A stretch of 64,000 nucleotides of DNA from Saxidomus purpurata (GCA_022818135.1 JAFMSR010000017.1:5067403-5131402), one strand, 5' to 3'. Shown: positions 12,419-24,481, counted from the first letter of the stretch. Numbers and translations are program-made. The notes: generated from the letters alone by a model not told the origin.

Positions 12419-13127
12419 GTTCTGAAAATAGTAACAATATTTCATATACTGTCCTACCCCCGAATTAAGACAGTGACGTATAAATTTGTTTACAAACCTA
12501 AAATAAATCAGATTCATATTATTCGATAACAGTAAAGTTTTTATACTACACGTCAGTCAGTAGATGTGGTATCGTGTCAGTTTCTGCTTGTTCAACCAGG
12601 AGCTCCCGACTCGCACCCAAGTTGACTTAGTCATCTCGTACCCTAATTGGTCAGCTCATACGGATCAAAAGTCAACTCGTACCCTTCGTAGTCAACTCGT
12701 ACCTTCTACCTCAACAAAAGGGACTAAATTAAATATGTAATTAAAGATGGGGCCATATGGAATATATCACGATATTATTGAAATCGTGGCTATAACATAA
12801 CGTTTATATATTGACCCAGCTGAAATTAATTTTGTAGGTTTATCTAGATAGGTGTTAATAGACTAATTTGCGCCAAAAGTAAGCGTTTCCTTCATGTGAC
12901 CACACTGGTGCAGGTTTTATTTCTCAAAATACAACTAAAAAACCGAGAGAAGGTGTGGCGGCAAATATCGTAACAATATTTACCAACAATGTGATTTCGA
13001 CAATCTGTAATAACAGATATTTAAAGATAATCATAACTTGATAGATGAATGCGGCGATGAAACGAATGCATAAGTCAAACAATGCAATTTAGAATGGGTC
13101 TCCTTGAATTCCTTTGGGGCCATGCCT
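12419..13127. other. Spacer with short degenerate repeat
   Basis: 12620-12710 contains four loose copies of AGTCAACTCGTACCCTT. Otherwise nothing recognised. Confidence 0.45.
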
Positions 13128-13872
13128 TGTAACACCGGATACAGCTCCTTTCGAATACAGCTCCCCGGGGAGCTGTATTCGGCGCACATTAACGAATACA
13201 GCTACCTTGGTGTACTTGGTGTAGCGGAGCTGTATTCGAACCAAAGCACATGCACAATCGAATAAAGCTCCCTATGTTTGGTCAAACGGATGATAAAACG
13301 AATTAAGTCTGAGTACGTGGTGATGTGTCTTTTGGCAAAATGAATTTATGACTCCACTTTAGGAAGAAGCTTGGCCGTTCCGAAAACTTTTAAGTCAATG
13401 TCCAAATTGTAGTTCGAAAGCTAGAGTCCATCTGTTCGAACACATGTATGTTGTCCTATCCTGTATGTTGTCTTATCAGTCCGTCTGTCGGGCCTTACGC
13501 CCTGGTGTGAATGTGCTTCATTCTGTCAACAATTTATTTATGAAATGAAGTACAAAACCACTTAAACTGCCGCCTATTACGGACGGACAAAAAGACAAAC
13601 ATCCCATGGCTAAGTACTGCATCCTGAATAGCGGGATGGATCCTTATTATTCTATAATAAATTATGTGCCGCAATGATACGCCTTAAATATACGTCTATG
13701 TTGCATCGGGTCACTGGGGAGCTATATTCGAAAAAAAGGTACAAGAACCCCGAATACAGCTCCCATTTGATTAGGGGAGCTGTATTCGTTAATGCACCAC
13801 GAATACAGCTCTCCAGGGAGCGGTATTTGTTAATGCGCACCGAATTCGAAAGGAGCTGTATCCGGTGTTACA
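13128..13872. mobile_element. Non-autonomous DNA transposon with perfect 29-bp terminal inverted repeats
   Basis: Left end 13128-13156 starts TGTAACACCGGATACAGCTC and is an exact reverse complement of the right end 13844-13872. Inside both ends CGAATACAGCTCCCC and its reverse complement GGGGAGCTGTATTCG are repeated, giving stacked hairpins (13150-13180 and 13715-13850). The 745-bp element has no open frame for a transposase. A target duplication is not clear: flanks read CATGCC and ATGCAT. Confidence 0.85.
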
Positions 13873-14490
13873 ATGCATCGACAACAACCATCACCAATTT
13901 CCAAAATATTTACATGTCAGTTGTGTTTGTTGGCCCACTGTGATACTAAAAGACGAAAGCCACATGAATTGTGAAATGTGTTAACTATCCTTAAAAGTCG
14001 TAGTCGTATAAACCGTGACTTACGTTTGACATTATTTCCAATTTAGAAAAAAACGTGGTTTTCTAAATATGTCTATAGACCAGACAACCCCCCGTAATCA
14101 CTTGAAAGCTATTGGCTTTGTCTTGTATCTGATTTGGTCGCGCTTGCCATGATTTAACCTTTAAACGAATTCAAGTAACAAACCAAAGCTCAGAGCACGA
14201 TCAATGAAGCAAAATATAATACATATTTCATGATTTTTGGGTTGTCCCCCAGTAAATATTAATTCTATATTTAGAAAAGGCGTTGTTTTCTATTTTACCC
14301 GTCTTAGCGTCTTGCATTGAATAGAACGTTAACGGTGCCGGAATCAAAACGCTGGCGACGTCACTAAAATAACGTAGGAGCACGGACGTCGTCCGGCGCA
14401 ATTTTCAGCATTGTATCAAAGAAATATCCAAAACTTGCGTTTTGAGCATGCAATAAGCTTTTTACATATAATAAAACATTTATGGCCTCT
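13873..14490. other. Spacer with a weak inverted-repeat element
   Basis: 14045-14090 and 14235-14300 are imperfect reverse complements of each other (TTTTCTAAATAT and GACAACCC motifs), about 150 bases apart, so probably an old MITE. No gene seen. Confidence 0.35.
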
Positions 14491-14495
14491 TGCGA

Positions 14496-14600
14496 CATTG
14501 AATATGATGTGATATTCATCAGAATAGATCAATATTGACCTCGGCTATCGCCTTAGTCGATAGTACCCTCTTCTGGTGAATATCACATCATATTCAATGC
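14496..14600. repeat. Palindromic fold-back repeat
   Basis: ATTGAATATGATGTGATATTC at 14499-14519 is repeated in inverted form at 14578-14598, with CAGAA and TTCTG inside the arms, so the single strand can fold into a hairpin of about 28 bp. One-arm copies occur at 1787-1830 and 16034-16055, each near GGACT(C/T)GTG(A/C)GACATTGAATAT. Confidence 0.8.
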
Positions 14601-14857
14601 TTCACGAGTCCATGATTGTATAATATATCGCCTTTCCGGCATTTAAAGGGCATGAGTGGTTTATAAATGCGCATCAGCACGACAAAGAGTTGTTTATTTA
14701 GGAGATAGAGTTTACTCTTGAGTGAAAAACCGGTTAGTTTGGAGTTTAGATGCGTAGTAATCTAATCACGAAGGCCGAAGGCCTGAGTGATTAATTACGA
14801 AGCATTAAAAGAAATGGAGTTAGTGTTAGAATTGACGATAACAACGCTGAAAAGGAT

Positions 14858-15055
14858 TATTTCGATTCTAACATGACAAGGTATTACAAAAAGTGAATAA
14901 ATGCAAAGCCAAAGTGTTATTGTCATGCGGCATAATATGACGTCATATTGACGGCATATAGTTCCCCGCGTTGTTTATGGCATGTTAAAACATAATTGTT
15001 CTACTCTTTGTATAAAGAGACATAATCATGAGTCATGTTAGAATTGAAGATATAT
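14858..15055. mobile_element. MITE of the GATTCTAACA family
   Basis: ATTATTTCGATTCTAACATGA at 14858-14878 and its imperfect reverse complement TCATGTTAGAATTGAAGATAT at about 15032-15052 bound about 200 bp. The inner string TTTATGGCATG..AAAACATAATT recurs at 40155-40180, and TGTTAGAATCGAAATAAT ends recur near 34108 and 36839. Confidence 0.5.
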
Positions 15056-16700
15056 GACAAAATCAAGTTCCTTAATAGGCATACGTATTCTGATTATAGT
15101 TACTGTTTAACACTTGGACGTGTACTAATTATTCGCAAGCAGTTTTCAGTGTAAGAATGAACTCTTCAAACAATTTTTATTATCAAGTTTCACTTTATAT
15201 GATATACATCGTACTTTGTCCTGCAATTTTAGCTTGTTTAGCAATCTCTTGAGATATAATTATATTAGAAAAAAAGCGAGTTTACGGCAATAATTTTGAC
15301 ACTAAAAGCAGTCGCAATATAGATATCATTGAAAACAGAATTTCCTTTCAAATGTCTTATATGTAGAATCTACATATACATAATATAAATGATATCGAAA
15401 TTGAGCATAGTCTGTCTATCTTTATAAAAGAGAGATAACCTGTAGTATTACTATATGTTTAATCTTAGAGAGTACAGTTTCCAGCAAAAACAAACGGAAT
15501 ATTATAACAGTCGGTTGATCTGCGGGGTCGTATCTTTTGAGTTGGCTGTATAGTTCCTGATCACACGAGAGGCGGGGCGAAATCGCAAGTCCAACGTGCA
15601 ATAGCTTATTTTGTATAGATCCTATGTGTGCAATAGCTTACCTAGCCTAAATAATTTGGCGTTTCAGTGTGACCCCTTTCACAGATCTGATATTTTATAA
15701 CTGTCACACCATTTTGTAGAAGGCGGACAGCTATTAAATGTCAACCTGTAAAATCGGTTTGCCTTCGAAGTGCAAATAGTGAGACTATAGCTTACCCAGT
15801 GAAGTTACCACATAAAGGGAAATAACCACAGTAACGTAAACATGTAGCGTGTACGGAAAAGAACGGCTATTGGTTGTTAGTTGGTACCATCCAATATTCA
15901 ATATCACAACGTTTTATAACGGAAACACACCGAAAAACGGCTTACGTGCTGCATTGTTCAGTCAAGTGTGTCTGTACAATTTTAAGTGTCCCTTCCATGG
16001 AAGGAACAATAATGAAACATTAATGGACTTGTGCGACATTGAATATTATACATGTAATCAAATATAGACTGAAATAGACTAATGTATCTCCATTCTAACT
16101 TTAATAATATAGCTTTTCTGTGGACTAGACTGATAGTAGTTATCAACACAAGCATAAAACATACCATTATACTTTTAAAGACGTCATGGTGGTCTATACT
16201 TCATAATATTCTATCACGAAACTTTAAAGTCAATGTCTGATATTTTCTGGGATCGTGAAAACTGGTGACAAATGGATTTAATGTATCAAGTTTACGTTAT
16301 TCATCATTTATAGTTATTCTGCATGGAAATCTTGTCCAAAATCTTCCAGTAAAAGTCATATGAAGTAACACTTTTATCCATTGTTTACAAGAAATGTCAG
16401 ACGGCTAACGGAACTTATTGCCGTGAGCAGCAGAAAGCATATAAACAACCCTTACATTTACCAATTCACCAACAGTACGTAATAATACTTTGGAACTTGC
16501 TGTATATGGATGTGCTATTATTTATTGTGAATTATCACACTTGACTTCATACTCGAGCACGTTTTGGAAGCGTACGGATTTACATTTTCTACAGTACCAG
16601 AATAACAGAGTTGTCAGACTCACGGACTATTCTCATTGGTTGAGAAATACCGTAAGATGGTACCATTGGACGAGTGGGCATTTGAAAGTAACTGCACTAC
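15056..16700. other. Spacer, nothing recognised
   Basis: No supported gene. 16018-16060 holds a one-arm copy of the palindrome at 14496-14600. Small open frames at 15849-16067 and 16490-16711 have no supporting features. Confidence 0.4.
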
Positions 16701-16721
16701 ATACGGAATAAATACACAGAA

Positions 16722-16731
16722 AGCTATATAA
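16722..16731 (+). promoter_or_regulatory. Possible TATA box
   Basis: AGCTATATAAGTAGCG is a good TATA match. Eighty to a hundred bases downstream GATCC|GTAAGT (16831) is a good splice donor, and TTCATTTTAG at 17678-17687 is a good acceptor just before an ATG at 17690. This would give a noncoding exon 1 for the zinc-finger-like gene at 17690, with the 17037-17462 repeat inside its intron. Inference only. Confidence 0.3.
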
Positions 16732-17036
16732 GTAGCGTTTCCCGGTCATCTGGCGACTTTCCTACTGTGTGAGAACATGCATGGTTATTTTGAGTAACAT
16801 ACTCTAGTAGAAGGACACGTCCTCAAGATCCGTAAGTGGACAAAATCCGTAGATCCGTAAGATATAAACGACCAGTAAAAGTATCAACAATAACTTGAAG
16901 TATTATATAACAATGCCGTTAGTTTCCTGTTTTTAATATTCCGTAAGTTTACGGAATTCGCTAGTTACAGTACTGTCATATATCTATTTTATTTTACATT
17001 GGAACTTTCGTAAGAAACATTGTTGATAACTACAGA

Positions 17037-17462
17037 CAGTGTGGAAGCGTGTTCTGTTTATCCCCTCCTTATTACTAAACAACAGATTTAACATTATTCT
17101 AGTCAAGATCATAGGACAGCATTTATTATTGACGCATATACTGAACTTTAACACGATTAATCTTTATAAATTGAAGTTCGTTTTATCAATAAATTCATTA
17201 TTGTATTTAAATCATAACAGGTTGTTTCTTGTACTCCTTACTGCCGGTTCGTCCAGTTCCGTTAATTAAACCTTACATAAAAGCCGTGCCATCCTGCCAT
17301 TTTAATTGTAAAATAACGCACAACCTTTCATCTTACAATTTCACAATACGGTAACACGTTGTGTCAGAACTGTAGGATTATAGTTTTGTCTATTATCTAG
17401 AACCTACACCTGGACGATACATTCACCGTACATCAATCAAAACATTAACAGGAGTCTATATA
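17037..17462 (+). repeat. LTR-like direct repeat, left copy
   Basis: Nearly identical to 20750-21172, from GTGGAAGCGTGTTCTG to GTCTATATA. Differences are scattered substitutions and a 20-30-base insertion in the right copy. The left copy lacks the polyadenylation-like end seen after the right one. Either a truncated solo LTR or the left LTR of a composite with its partner. Confidence 0.8.
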
Positions 17463-17689
17463 ACGATAATAACAAAAGAGACAACAACCAGTGTTTAGTG
17501 TAAAATGGTGATAAGAAGTGTAAGAATACAAAAATAACGAGGAACAACCTGTAGTAAACAATGGAATGAAGTAACTGTTTAAAGAAATAAACATGCTGAA
17601 AACTGTCGACAAGCATCCATTTAATTACAGCTATACACATCTATGAATCGTATTTGAATCTTATAATTGTTTTCTCTTCATTTTAGACA

Positions 17690-18409
17690 ATGTCTTTATG
17701 TTGGATTTGCGGTAAAGAATTTGCAAGTAAGACAGAACTAAACATCAACTTAACTTCTAGAGATCACCGACGTATGACGGTAGCATGTGTGTGGTGTAAA
17801 AGGAAAAGAAATTTACAAGCCCGTCAGATCTACATGTATATTTTCACTGTAAGCAAAAGCATCTGGTGAAAACGAATAGTCTACATATATCATTTTTTCA
17901 ACAATGAATTGTTTTTACTTTTCCGTATATCCACAAGATTACAGCAAGATAACCAAAGTTGAAACCTGGTCAACTCCAAATGCAATTGAAGCCAGACGTC
18001 TGGTAATGAAATGGTTGGAGCAACAACCAGGAGCTGCTGTGAAACGGGACAACTGGAGAAATGCTACGAAAGCAGTCACTTCAAATGATCAGGAAGTATT
18101 CATTGCCACCAAACTGGATCTGAGGAAATCAGATGAAACAAACACACAGGAAGAAATAAATAGAACACAGAGTAAAACAGAAAATTCAAAGGCAAGAAAA
18201 GAAAAGGAGACATTAGCTAAACTTAATGAAAAGGTTGATACAAAGGTAAAGATAAGTAACAAAGCAGAACTTGAAACAACAGTTGAAACAAACACACAAG
18301 AACAAACTGGCAAAACACAGAGTACATGTACTACAGAAAATTCAAAGGCAAGAATAGAAAAGGAGAAAGTAGTTAAACCTAATGAAAAGGGTGATGCAAA
18401 TTTAAAGTG
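17690..18409 (+). pseudogene. Broken gene with C2H2-like zinc fingers at its N-terminus
   Basis: ATG at 17690 follows a good acceptor (TTCATTTTAG|ACA). The frame opens MSLCWICGKEFASKTELN, a CxxC start of a C2H2-like finger, then RDHRRMTVACVWCKRKR, a second CxxC. Its histidines (HCKQKH) appear only in another frame near 17830-17860, so there is a frameshift; a second brings in the frame at 17904. That frame (168 codons) starts with a folded-looking part (YPQDYSKI..NAIEARRLVMKWL) and then a Lys/Glu/Thr-rich low-complexity tail with two copies of QSK/QST..TENSKARKEKE. I do not recognise the family. Probably the 5' half of a larger broken gene continuing at 19309. Confidence 0.5.
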
Positions 18410-18570
18410 ACATTATGCACATCTTACCTTTTTTGGTGATAGTTTTATAAAAGCAATTTTCGGTCGCTGTGCATTTAAATGTGTTAAACAAATGATAATG
18501 CCGCATTAATATTTGAAGTTGGTGCTTTAGAAATAAAAATATTGGACTAATAAAATGATTGTTCCTTTTT

Positions 18571-19072
18571 AGCTCACTTGAGCTGGCTCAGGGTGAGCTA
18601 TTAGGACCGATGAATGTCCGTCGTCCGTCCACACTTAGTTCGTTAACACTTTAGTGGTCACATTTTTGCCTCAATTGTCTCGAAACTTGGTCAGGATGTT
18701 TGTCCAAGTAATTACTCGGACGAGTTCGAATATGGGTCATCTCGGATGAAAAACTTTGTCACATGACCCAAAAATAGAAAAATCTTGATAAGGCTCTAGA
18801 GGCTACTGTTTCAGTCCAAATATCCTGGTAATTTGTCAGAAAGGTTGTCTTGTTGATTTCTGGCCCAGGTTTTAATATAGGTCACCTGGGGTCAAAAATA
18901 AGTCACACAGCCCAAATATGGAAAAACCTTGTTAACACTCTAGAGGTAACATTTTCAGCCCAAATATCCTGGAAATTTGTCAAAAAGGTTGTTAAGATGA
19001 TTTCTAGCAACTTTGTTAAAAGCAGTTGTACTCGGGTGAGCGATAAAGGGCCATCATGGCCCTCTTGTTTAT
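18571..19072 (+). mobile_element. GTCCGTC-family element
   Basis: Begins TAGCTCACTTGAGC..GGTGAGCTATTAGGACC with GTCCGTCGTCCGTCC, and ends GGGTGAGCGATAAAGGGCCATCATGGCCCTCTTGTTT. The two ends share the inverted GCTCAC/GTGAGC motif. Within, an about 120-bp unit (GGTCA..CTAGAGG..CAGCCCAAATATCCTGG) is repeated about three times. It splits the surrounding broken gene. Confidence 0.75.
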
Positions 19073-19308
19073 TGTTGTTGTTGGTAGAGATTTCGGCAGT
19101 GGAAGGGAAACAACTCCTGCATACAGTTTTTTTTCATAAATTGACTATCGCTGTCAAAATAGGAAATCAATATTTGGAAAGTTATTATATCGTACTGGTA
19201 GCTGGAAGAGTTTGGTACATTGGGCTATTGTATTTCCTCAGCCCTTTTGTACACACACCTATTTCAGCTGGATTTTTACTTTAAAAAAAAGCGCATAATT
19301 CCACTTTA

Positions 19309-20300
19309 ATGATAAGTTACTGCAACAAAGCAGAAATTGAAACAACAGCGGCAATTATTGTCAAAAACAAACAGGAAATATCAGAAACACACATATCAGT
19401 TAAATGCAACAATGGACGGGACGCGGGTACCTGTAATACAGATACAAAATTCAGTCAAAATAAATACGAACATTCGATGCCTATGTATACGACAGAACTG
19501 AAATATGATCCTAAAATACAAGAAAAGGAAACAACAGAGAACAAAACAAATAAAGTAATAAATGAGGACAGTGGATCCATCACGCCACTATTGACGAGAT
19601 AAACGAGAGCGAAGAGAAAGATTTGGCAGGAGAGCTAACTCTGGTCTGTCAGATCTTGGGAGAAAACAAAAAAAAGAAAGAGAGACGAGAGTGAGGATAG
19701 TAACTGTTGTAAAGAAAATAAAAGAGATAAACAAATCGAAGTAGTAAATAGTGAAGGAAATTTCCGAAGGGTAATAGTTAAATCAACCAAAGATTCAACA
19801 AATAAAAAAGAAGAAACAGAGAAGAAAAATACAACACTTACCATGGACATTAACAACAATAATTGTATCTCAACATCAAAAAGTTTCACTGAGAGAGCGA
19901 AAGATCTCCTTACAACAGGGGGATACCACTTTGTCCTCCTGGCCGCAGGGAATGGGATGTTCATGGAATATACAAGGTTACAATAAATGTGCACAACTTC
20001 TCATGGCCACCAATAAATTGGAAAACAATGACACCAGACCGAAAACTACTAGACTGGGAGTACCTTGCATTGTCATTAGAAGAAGCCACGGAAAAAGAAG
20101 TGTGTTCCGAATTATCAAGAATATTCATTTTAGACAAATGTAACTTCCTTGCTCTCCCTGGCACCTGGCACAGCTAAACCAAGGAAAGAAGAAACAGAAA
20201 TCGCTATATCAAGAGCACGTACCAAATGCTCCGAGAAGTGGCTACTGGCAAATCACCTACTAAGGCAGAACAACATCATATCATCAGCCTAGAACAACAT
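19309..20300 (+). pseudogene. Probable continuation of the broken zinc-finger-like gene
   Basis: 19309-19602 encodes a Lys/Glu/Thr-rich stretch similar in style to 18120-18400 (NKAEIETTAA versus NKAELETTVE), which links the two parts. After a stop near 19600 the frame resumes at intervals: TMDINNNNC (about 19840), RAKDLLTTGGYHFVL (about 19895), then NFSWPPINWKTMTPDRKLLDW from about 19990 and FILDKCNFLALPGT at about 20125-20165, followed by a frameshift into AKPRKEETEIAISRARTK. Several stops and frameshifts, so not functional. Function unknown. Confidence 0.4.
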
Positions 20301-20749
20301 CGTAATTACACAGATGACTTTTCCTGAAATTAAGAAGCATCCAGGCACCCCTACGTCTCATAAATTCCTGATCAACAAGTTTGCAAAAATAAATGAAGTA
20401 AAAATATCACAAGCTAGTATAAATATCACAGAAAAGAAGTGTTCATTCTTAAAGCCAAGATTTATGTGTAAAATTCATTTTATCGGTTTGAAGAAGTTGA
20501 AGCGAGAACGGCCAATTGATTGCACAACGGTGAAGTGCTCTTTCTCACAATTTGTAGATAACAGTGCTAAAAGTTATCTATGCAGAGTGTATAAATTTCT
20601 ATGGATGAAGAAATCGTATATAGAAATGTAATTTGCAGATGTGAAATGCAAATAGTTTATATTAATTATCAGCAAAGGTAACAGATGTTTAATTATTCTT
20701 GTTCATGAAGTGTTCCCAGTTTGTTAAAGTTTAAAGATTTTATATAGTG
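20301..20749 (+). other. Stretch before the right LTR-like copy
   Basis: An open frame of 105 codons at 20314-20631 shows Lys-rich sequence but no motif I recognise. It may be the last part of the broken gene or chance. Confidence 0.3.
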
Positions 20750-21340
20750 GAAGCGTGTTCTGTTTATCCCCTCCTTATTAATAAACAACAGATTATACAT
20801 TATTCTAGTCAAGATCTTAGGACAGCTTTTATTATTGACGCATATACTGAATCTTTAACACGATTAATCTTTATAAATTGAAGTTCGTTTGATCAATAAA
20901 TTCATTATTGTATTTAAATCATAACAGGTTGTTTCTTATACTCCTTACTGCCGTTTCGTCCAGTTCCGTTAATTAAACCTTACATAAAAGTCGTGCCATC
21001 CTGCCATTTTAATCGTAAAATAACGCACCACCTTTCATTTTAGGTGCTTGACACAGATTTCACAATACGGTAACACGTGGTGTCAGAACTGTAGGATTAT
21101 AGTTTTGTCTAGAACCTTCACCTGGACGATACATTCACCGTACATCAATCAAAACATCAACAGGTGTCTATATAGAAACACCTAGAATTACATCATAAAC
21201 ATTTATCACATCTCACGGATTTATAATCACATCTAACGGATTTTAGACATTGACAGACGATTATAAGTTTATTACGGATCGGGACAAATTCAATAAATAT
21301 ATACTAATGAGACTGAGTATTTTCGTCTCTTTTTCTTGAA
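20750..21340 (+). repeat. LTR-like direct repeat, right copy, with polyadenylation-like end
   Basis: 20750-21172 matches 17037-17462. It continues to a CAATAAAT signal at about 21290 and then a T-rich GTCTCTTTTTCTTGA stretch near 21330, as in Gypsy LTRs. A gag-like frame begins about 90 bases further on. The LTR boundary at the right is uncertain. Confidence 0.6.
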
Positions 21341-21429
21341 TTAAAAGGTTACGGCCAAGGAAATCCCCCTGCGCGGCACGTATAGGCCACTAACATTTTT
21401 TTTTAATATACATACATAAAAGCTTTATT

Positions 21430-22103
21430 ATGGATGACTCAGATCCAGAAATTCAATTCAACCAAGTTCAGGATGACAGATCAAGTCGACAAGGGTGACA
21501 TGAACGTAACATTAGAGATAACTCTGAAGACGGACACCATGACGGACAACCTAGGTATAATCGTAATTCTCATTGTTGTCACAGGCCTTCAAGGCCATCC
21601 ATTGTCATCAAACCGGATCCCTTTACAGGATACGAGGACTGGGAGCAATATATATCACATTTCGAGGATTGTGCAGAGCTAGGTCAGTGGACAGTAAAAG
21701 AGATGCTTCTGACACTTGCTGCGAGTTTGAAAGGTCAAGCAAGGGTCTTTTATTCCAGCCTACAACCTGCAGCAAAACGTAGCTACGAGGCTCTGACTTC
21801 TAGAACAACGTTTTGGAAGCGCCCGTCAATAACCAAGATGGTTTTTCAAAATTTCAGCCACGTTCACGTCTCCTAGGAGAATCAATCTCCGATTTTGGAG
21901 ATGAACTGCGTCTTCTTGCTGGAAAAGCATATGGTAATCTTGGTGCAGAAACACAAGAGTTATTAGCACTGCAACAGTTTTACAAGGCACTGCCAATAGA
22001 GATGCGTTGTAGAAGCGTGGATAGGGACTGTAAAACCATAAGTGAAGCTGTAGAGGTCGTCGAAAGATACGAAGAGCTGTTAGGTGAAGGACATGTTTCG
22101 TAA
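21430..22103 (+). pseudogene. Broken gag of a Gypsy-type LTR retrotransposon
   Basis: ATG at 21430 opens MDDSDPEIQFNQVQDD. After a stop near 21498 the same frame carries KPDPFTGYEDWEQYISHFED (about 21610-21670), the typical start of a retrotransposon gag domain, and MLLTLAASLKGQARVFYSSL. A frameshift near 21810 leads to FQPRSRLLGESISDFGDELR (about 21847-21906) and LLALQQFYKALP, then AVEVVERYEEL near 22070. No zinc knuckle, protease or RT follows: the element is cut at about 22110-22200 by other repeats. Belongs with the LTR-like repeat just upstream. Confidence 0.8.
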
Positions 22104-22199
22104 CATTAATCAAGTAAGCTGGACGTGTGTCATCCATCGGATCCCCCCGCTTTGGCCCAAGTTAACTCGATTAATGTTACGATACCATTTACACTGACT

Positions 22200-22265
22200 G
22201 TCCTTTCTACTTTCATTTCAAAAATGACAACAAAGACCAAATTGTGCATTTGGCGAGGCTGTTTA
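22200..22265 (+). repeat. 66-bp repeat, copy of 27510-27575
   Basis: TCCTTTCTACTTTCATTTCA onward matches 27510-27575 with a single mismatch over 66 bases. At 27510 it abuts the terminal repeat of the DIRS-like element, so this may be part of that element's split terminal repeats displaced by later insertions. Confidence 0.8.
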
Positions 22266-22305
22266 TTCAAAAGACACCGACAGAGGCGTACATACTACAG
22301 GCGGC

Positions 22306-22945
22306 ATTTGGTGTTCAACCCGTTTACAGTTGGACGCTATGCTTCCCTCTTTGATTGTGTCTGACGGAAGAGGGGGAGGACTCTGTGATGGGCAGTTTTT
22401 AAATCCCACTGGGACGAAACTGTTTTGATTTCTGTCCTCTGGCCTGTTTCGTCGGGCCCTTAAGGGTGTTTCTCTTGGTGCTCTGCCTTCTGCAAATGCA
22501 TTGAGTACATACGTTTTTTGGTTCTCAAGGTTTGTTTTTTTTATATATTTATACACGAGCATTTTTGTGTTTTACATACCATGCCTTTTGTTTCCATTGC
22601 GTGTGTTAGAGATTCACCTAGCAGGGATTACTTTTATTTACACTGTCCTGTGACTTTGGAACATGGTGGGGGTAAGAGTGAGGTTGGGTGCGCACCATAA
22701 ACCGGTTTAAGCTCCCCAGTGGTGTTTTTGCCACTGACCGTTCCAAGGCGGTGCCCCACTGTGTTCCTTTAATTGTTCGTTTTGTCCTCGTGTGTTTGCT
22801 TTGTATGCTAGTGTGTGTTGGTAGTGTATGTGTGTGTGTGTGTGTTGGTGGTGTGCACTTCTGGGTACTATGGGGCTCGTTTTGGGGAGGCTGCGTTTTT
22901 GGTATGTGGCATTCCCTGTTTGATATTATTTTTGTTTTTTTGTTG
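22306..22945 (+). mobile_element. SINE-like retroposon copy 1
   Basis: The most complete plus-strand copy of a family with five members in the window (22306, 23949, 28364-28608 minus, 32144-32843 minus, 56348). Conserved core ACCATAAACCGGTTTAAGCT (about 22696-22715), then CCACTGACCGTTCCAAGGCG, a (GT)n tract, and a fixed 3' end CTGTTTGATATTATTTTTGT. All copies share the 3' end while two are cut at the 5' side, the signature of target-primed retroposition. Open frames crossing it are chance products of GT repeats. Confidence 0.75.
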
Positions 22946-23357
22946 TTGTACAATAAATGGATGGATGCGATTTATTATAGAAAGCCTATAAATTGATCAA
23001 TTGTGGTAAAATGGGGCAACTGCCGAGTTCCCGCGAAACAGTTACCCGAAGTGACGGATATTTCCATCTGAACCAAGTATGTCATGGAAGAAACTTTTTT
23101 TGCATACCGTCTTGCACTTTGAAATAGATATTTAAAAACAAACTTACCGAAATGATGCATTTTGATATAAAAACAAACATTCTTTAGATGTTGTGTATTG
23201 GAAAGTGACGTCACATTGTTTATAACGTTACGTCACAAGTAAGCACGTAAGTCGTCTTACACCGGGGGGGGTGTAAGATGAGATTTTCCAGCACTGGTAA
23301 AAACTGCAGATATCCCCATCTGGTATGCAAGAATTTAAAAACGATGCTGAAAACAAT
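22946..23357. other. Spacer, nothing recognised
   Basis: No gene supported. Contains ACCGGGGGGGGTGTAAGATG near 23261 but no repeat partner was found. Confidence 0.4.
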
Positions 23358-23680
23358 TTAAAGCTGCTCGCTCTCAGATTTTGGTAAAAAAATAAAGTTC
23401 TAAACTAAAGGCTAGAATCAAGTTGTAAGCAAAAATCTAGGTTCGGAATTTGCAGAAATCGATTGAATATGTCGGTTACACGGCACCGCTGCACTATGTT
23501 TATATTGAAATTTCTAAAGCGTTTTTGAATTTGGTAGCGTGTTTTTTTGGGTTTGGGTTATACGTGGCAGGAATTTATGCTGGGGCCTTTTTATGTGGCT
23601 ATGTGTTCTGGAGTACGTTATTTACATACAGTTTGAAGAACTTTGTTTTTTTACCAAAATCTGAGAGCGAGCATTTTACA
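23358..23680. mobile_element. TTAA-flanked MITE (GCTGCTCGCTCTCAG family)
   Basis: Left end TTAAAGCTGCTCGCTCTCAG at 23358-23377 continues ATTTTGGTAAAAAAATAAAG; right end is its reverse complement (CTTTGTTTTTTTACCAAAAT, then CTGAGAGCGAGCA at about 23661). Terminal inverted repeats of about 38 bp. Same family as 51614-51975. The 86-codon open frame inside is a by-product. Confidence 0.75.
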
Positions 23681-23948
23681 TCGTATGAACTTTTATTAAA
23701 ATCAAATTAATTTGTCGATACCTTCATCAAATAGAAATCATAATTTATGTCATCTGTGAATACCGCAACCACGTTGCCTTTAGCGAGAGATGTGACAATA
23801 ACCTAAAAACGTGAAGTAGATAAAAAAAGATACAAAATGTTCCCTTAGCTAGTTGGTTTGAAGCATGAACATGTAAGTATTTGTTTTGTAAATAAGTCTA
23901 ACTAGAGCTATCACTAAATGTGATTAATACCCCCGAAAGACTGCTTTA
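23681..23948. other. Spacer, nothing recognised
   Basis: AT-rich, no gene or repeat recognised. Confidence 0.4.
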
Positions 23949-24481
23949 TATGCTTCCCTCTTTGATTGTTTGTCTGACGGAAGAGGGGGAGGACTCTGTG
24001 ATGGGCAGTTTTTAAATCCCACTGGGACGAAACTGTTTTGATTTCTGTCCTCTGGCCTGTTTCGTCGGGCCCTTAAGGGTGTTTCTCTTGGTGCTCTGCC
24101 TTCTGCAAATGCATTGAGTACATACGTTTTTTGGTTCTCAAGGTTTGCTTTCTATATATTTATACACGAGCATTTTTGTGTTTTACATACCATGCCTTTT
24201 GTTTCCATGGCGTGTGTTGGAGATTCACCTAGCAGGGATTACTTTTATTTACACTGTCCTGTGACTTTGGAACATGGTGGGGGTAAGAGTGAGGTTGGGT
24301 GCGCACCATAAACCGGTTTAAGCTCCCCAGTGGTGTTTTTGCCACTGACCGTTCCAAGGCGGTGCCCCACTGTGTTCCGTTTATTGTTCGTTTTGTCCTC
24401 GTGTGTTTGCTTTATGTGCTTGTGTGTGTTGGTAGTGTATGTTTGTGTGTGTACATGATTGTGTGTGTGTGTGTGTGTGTG

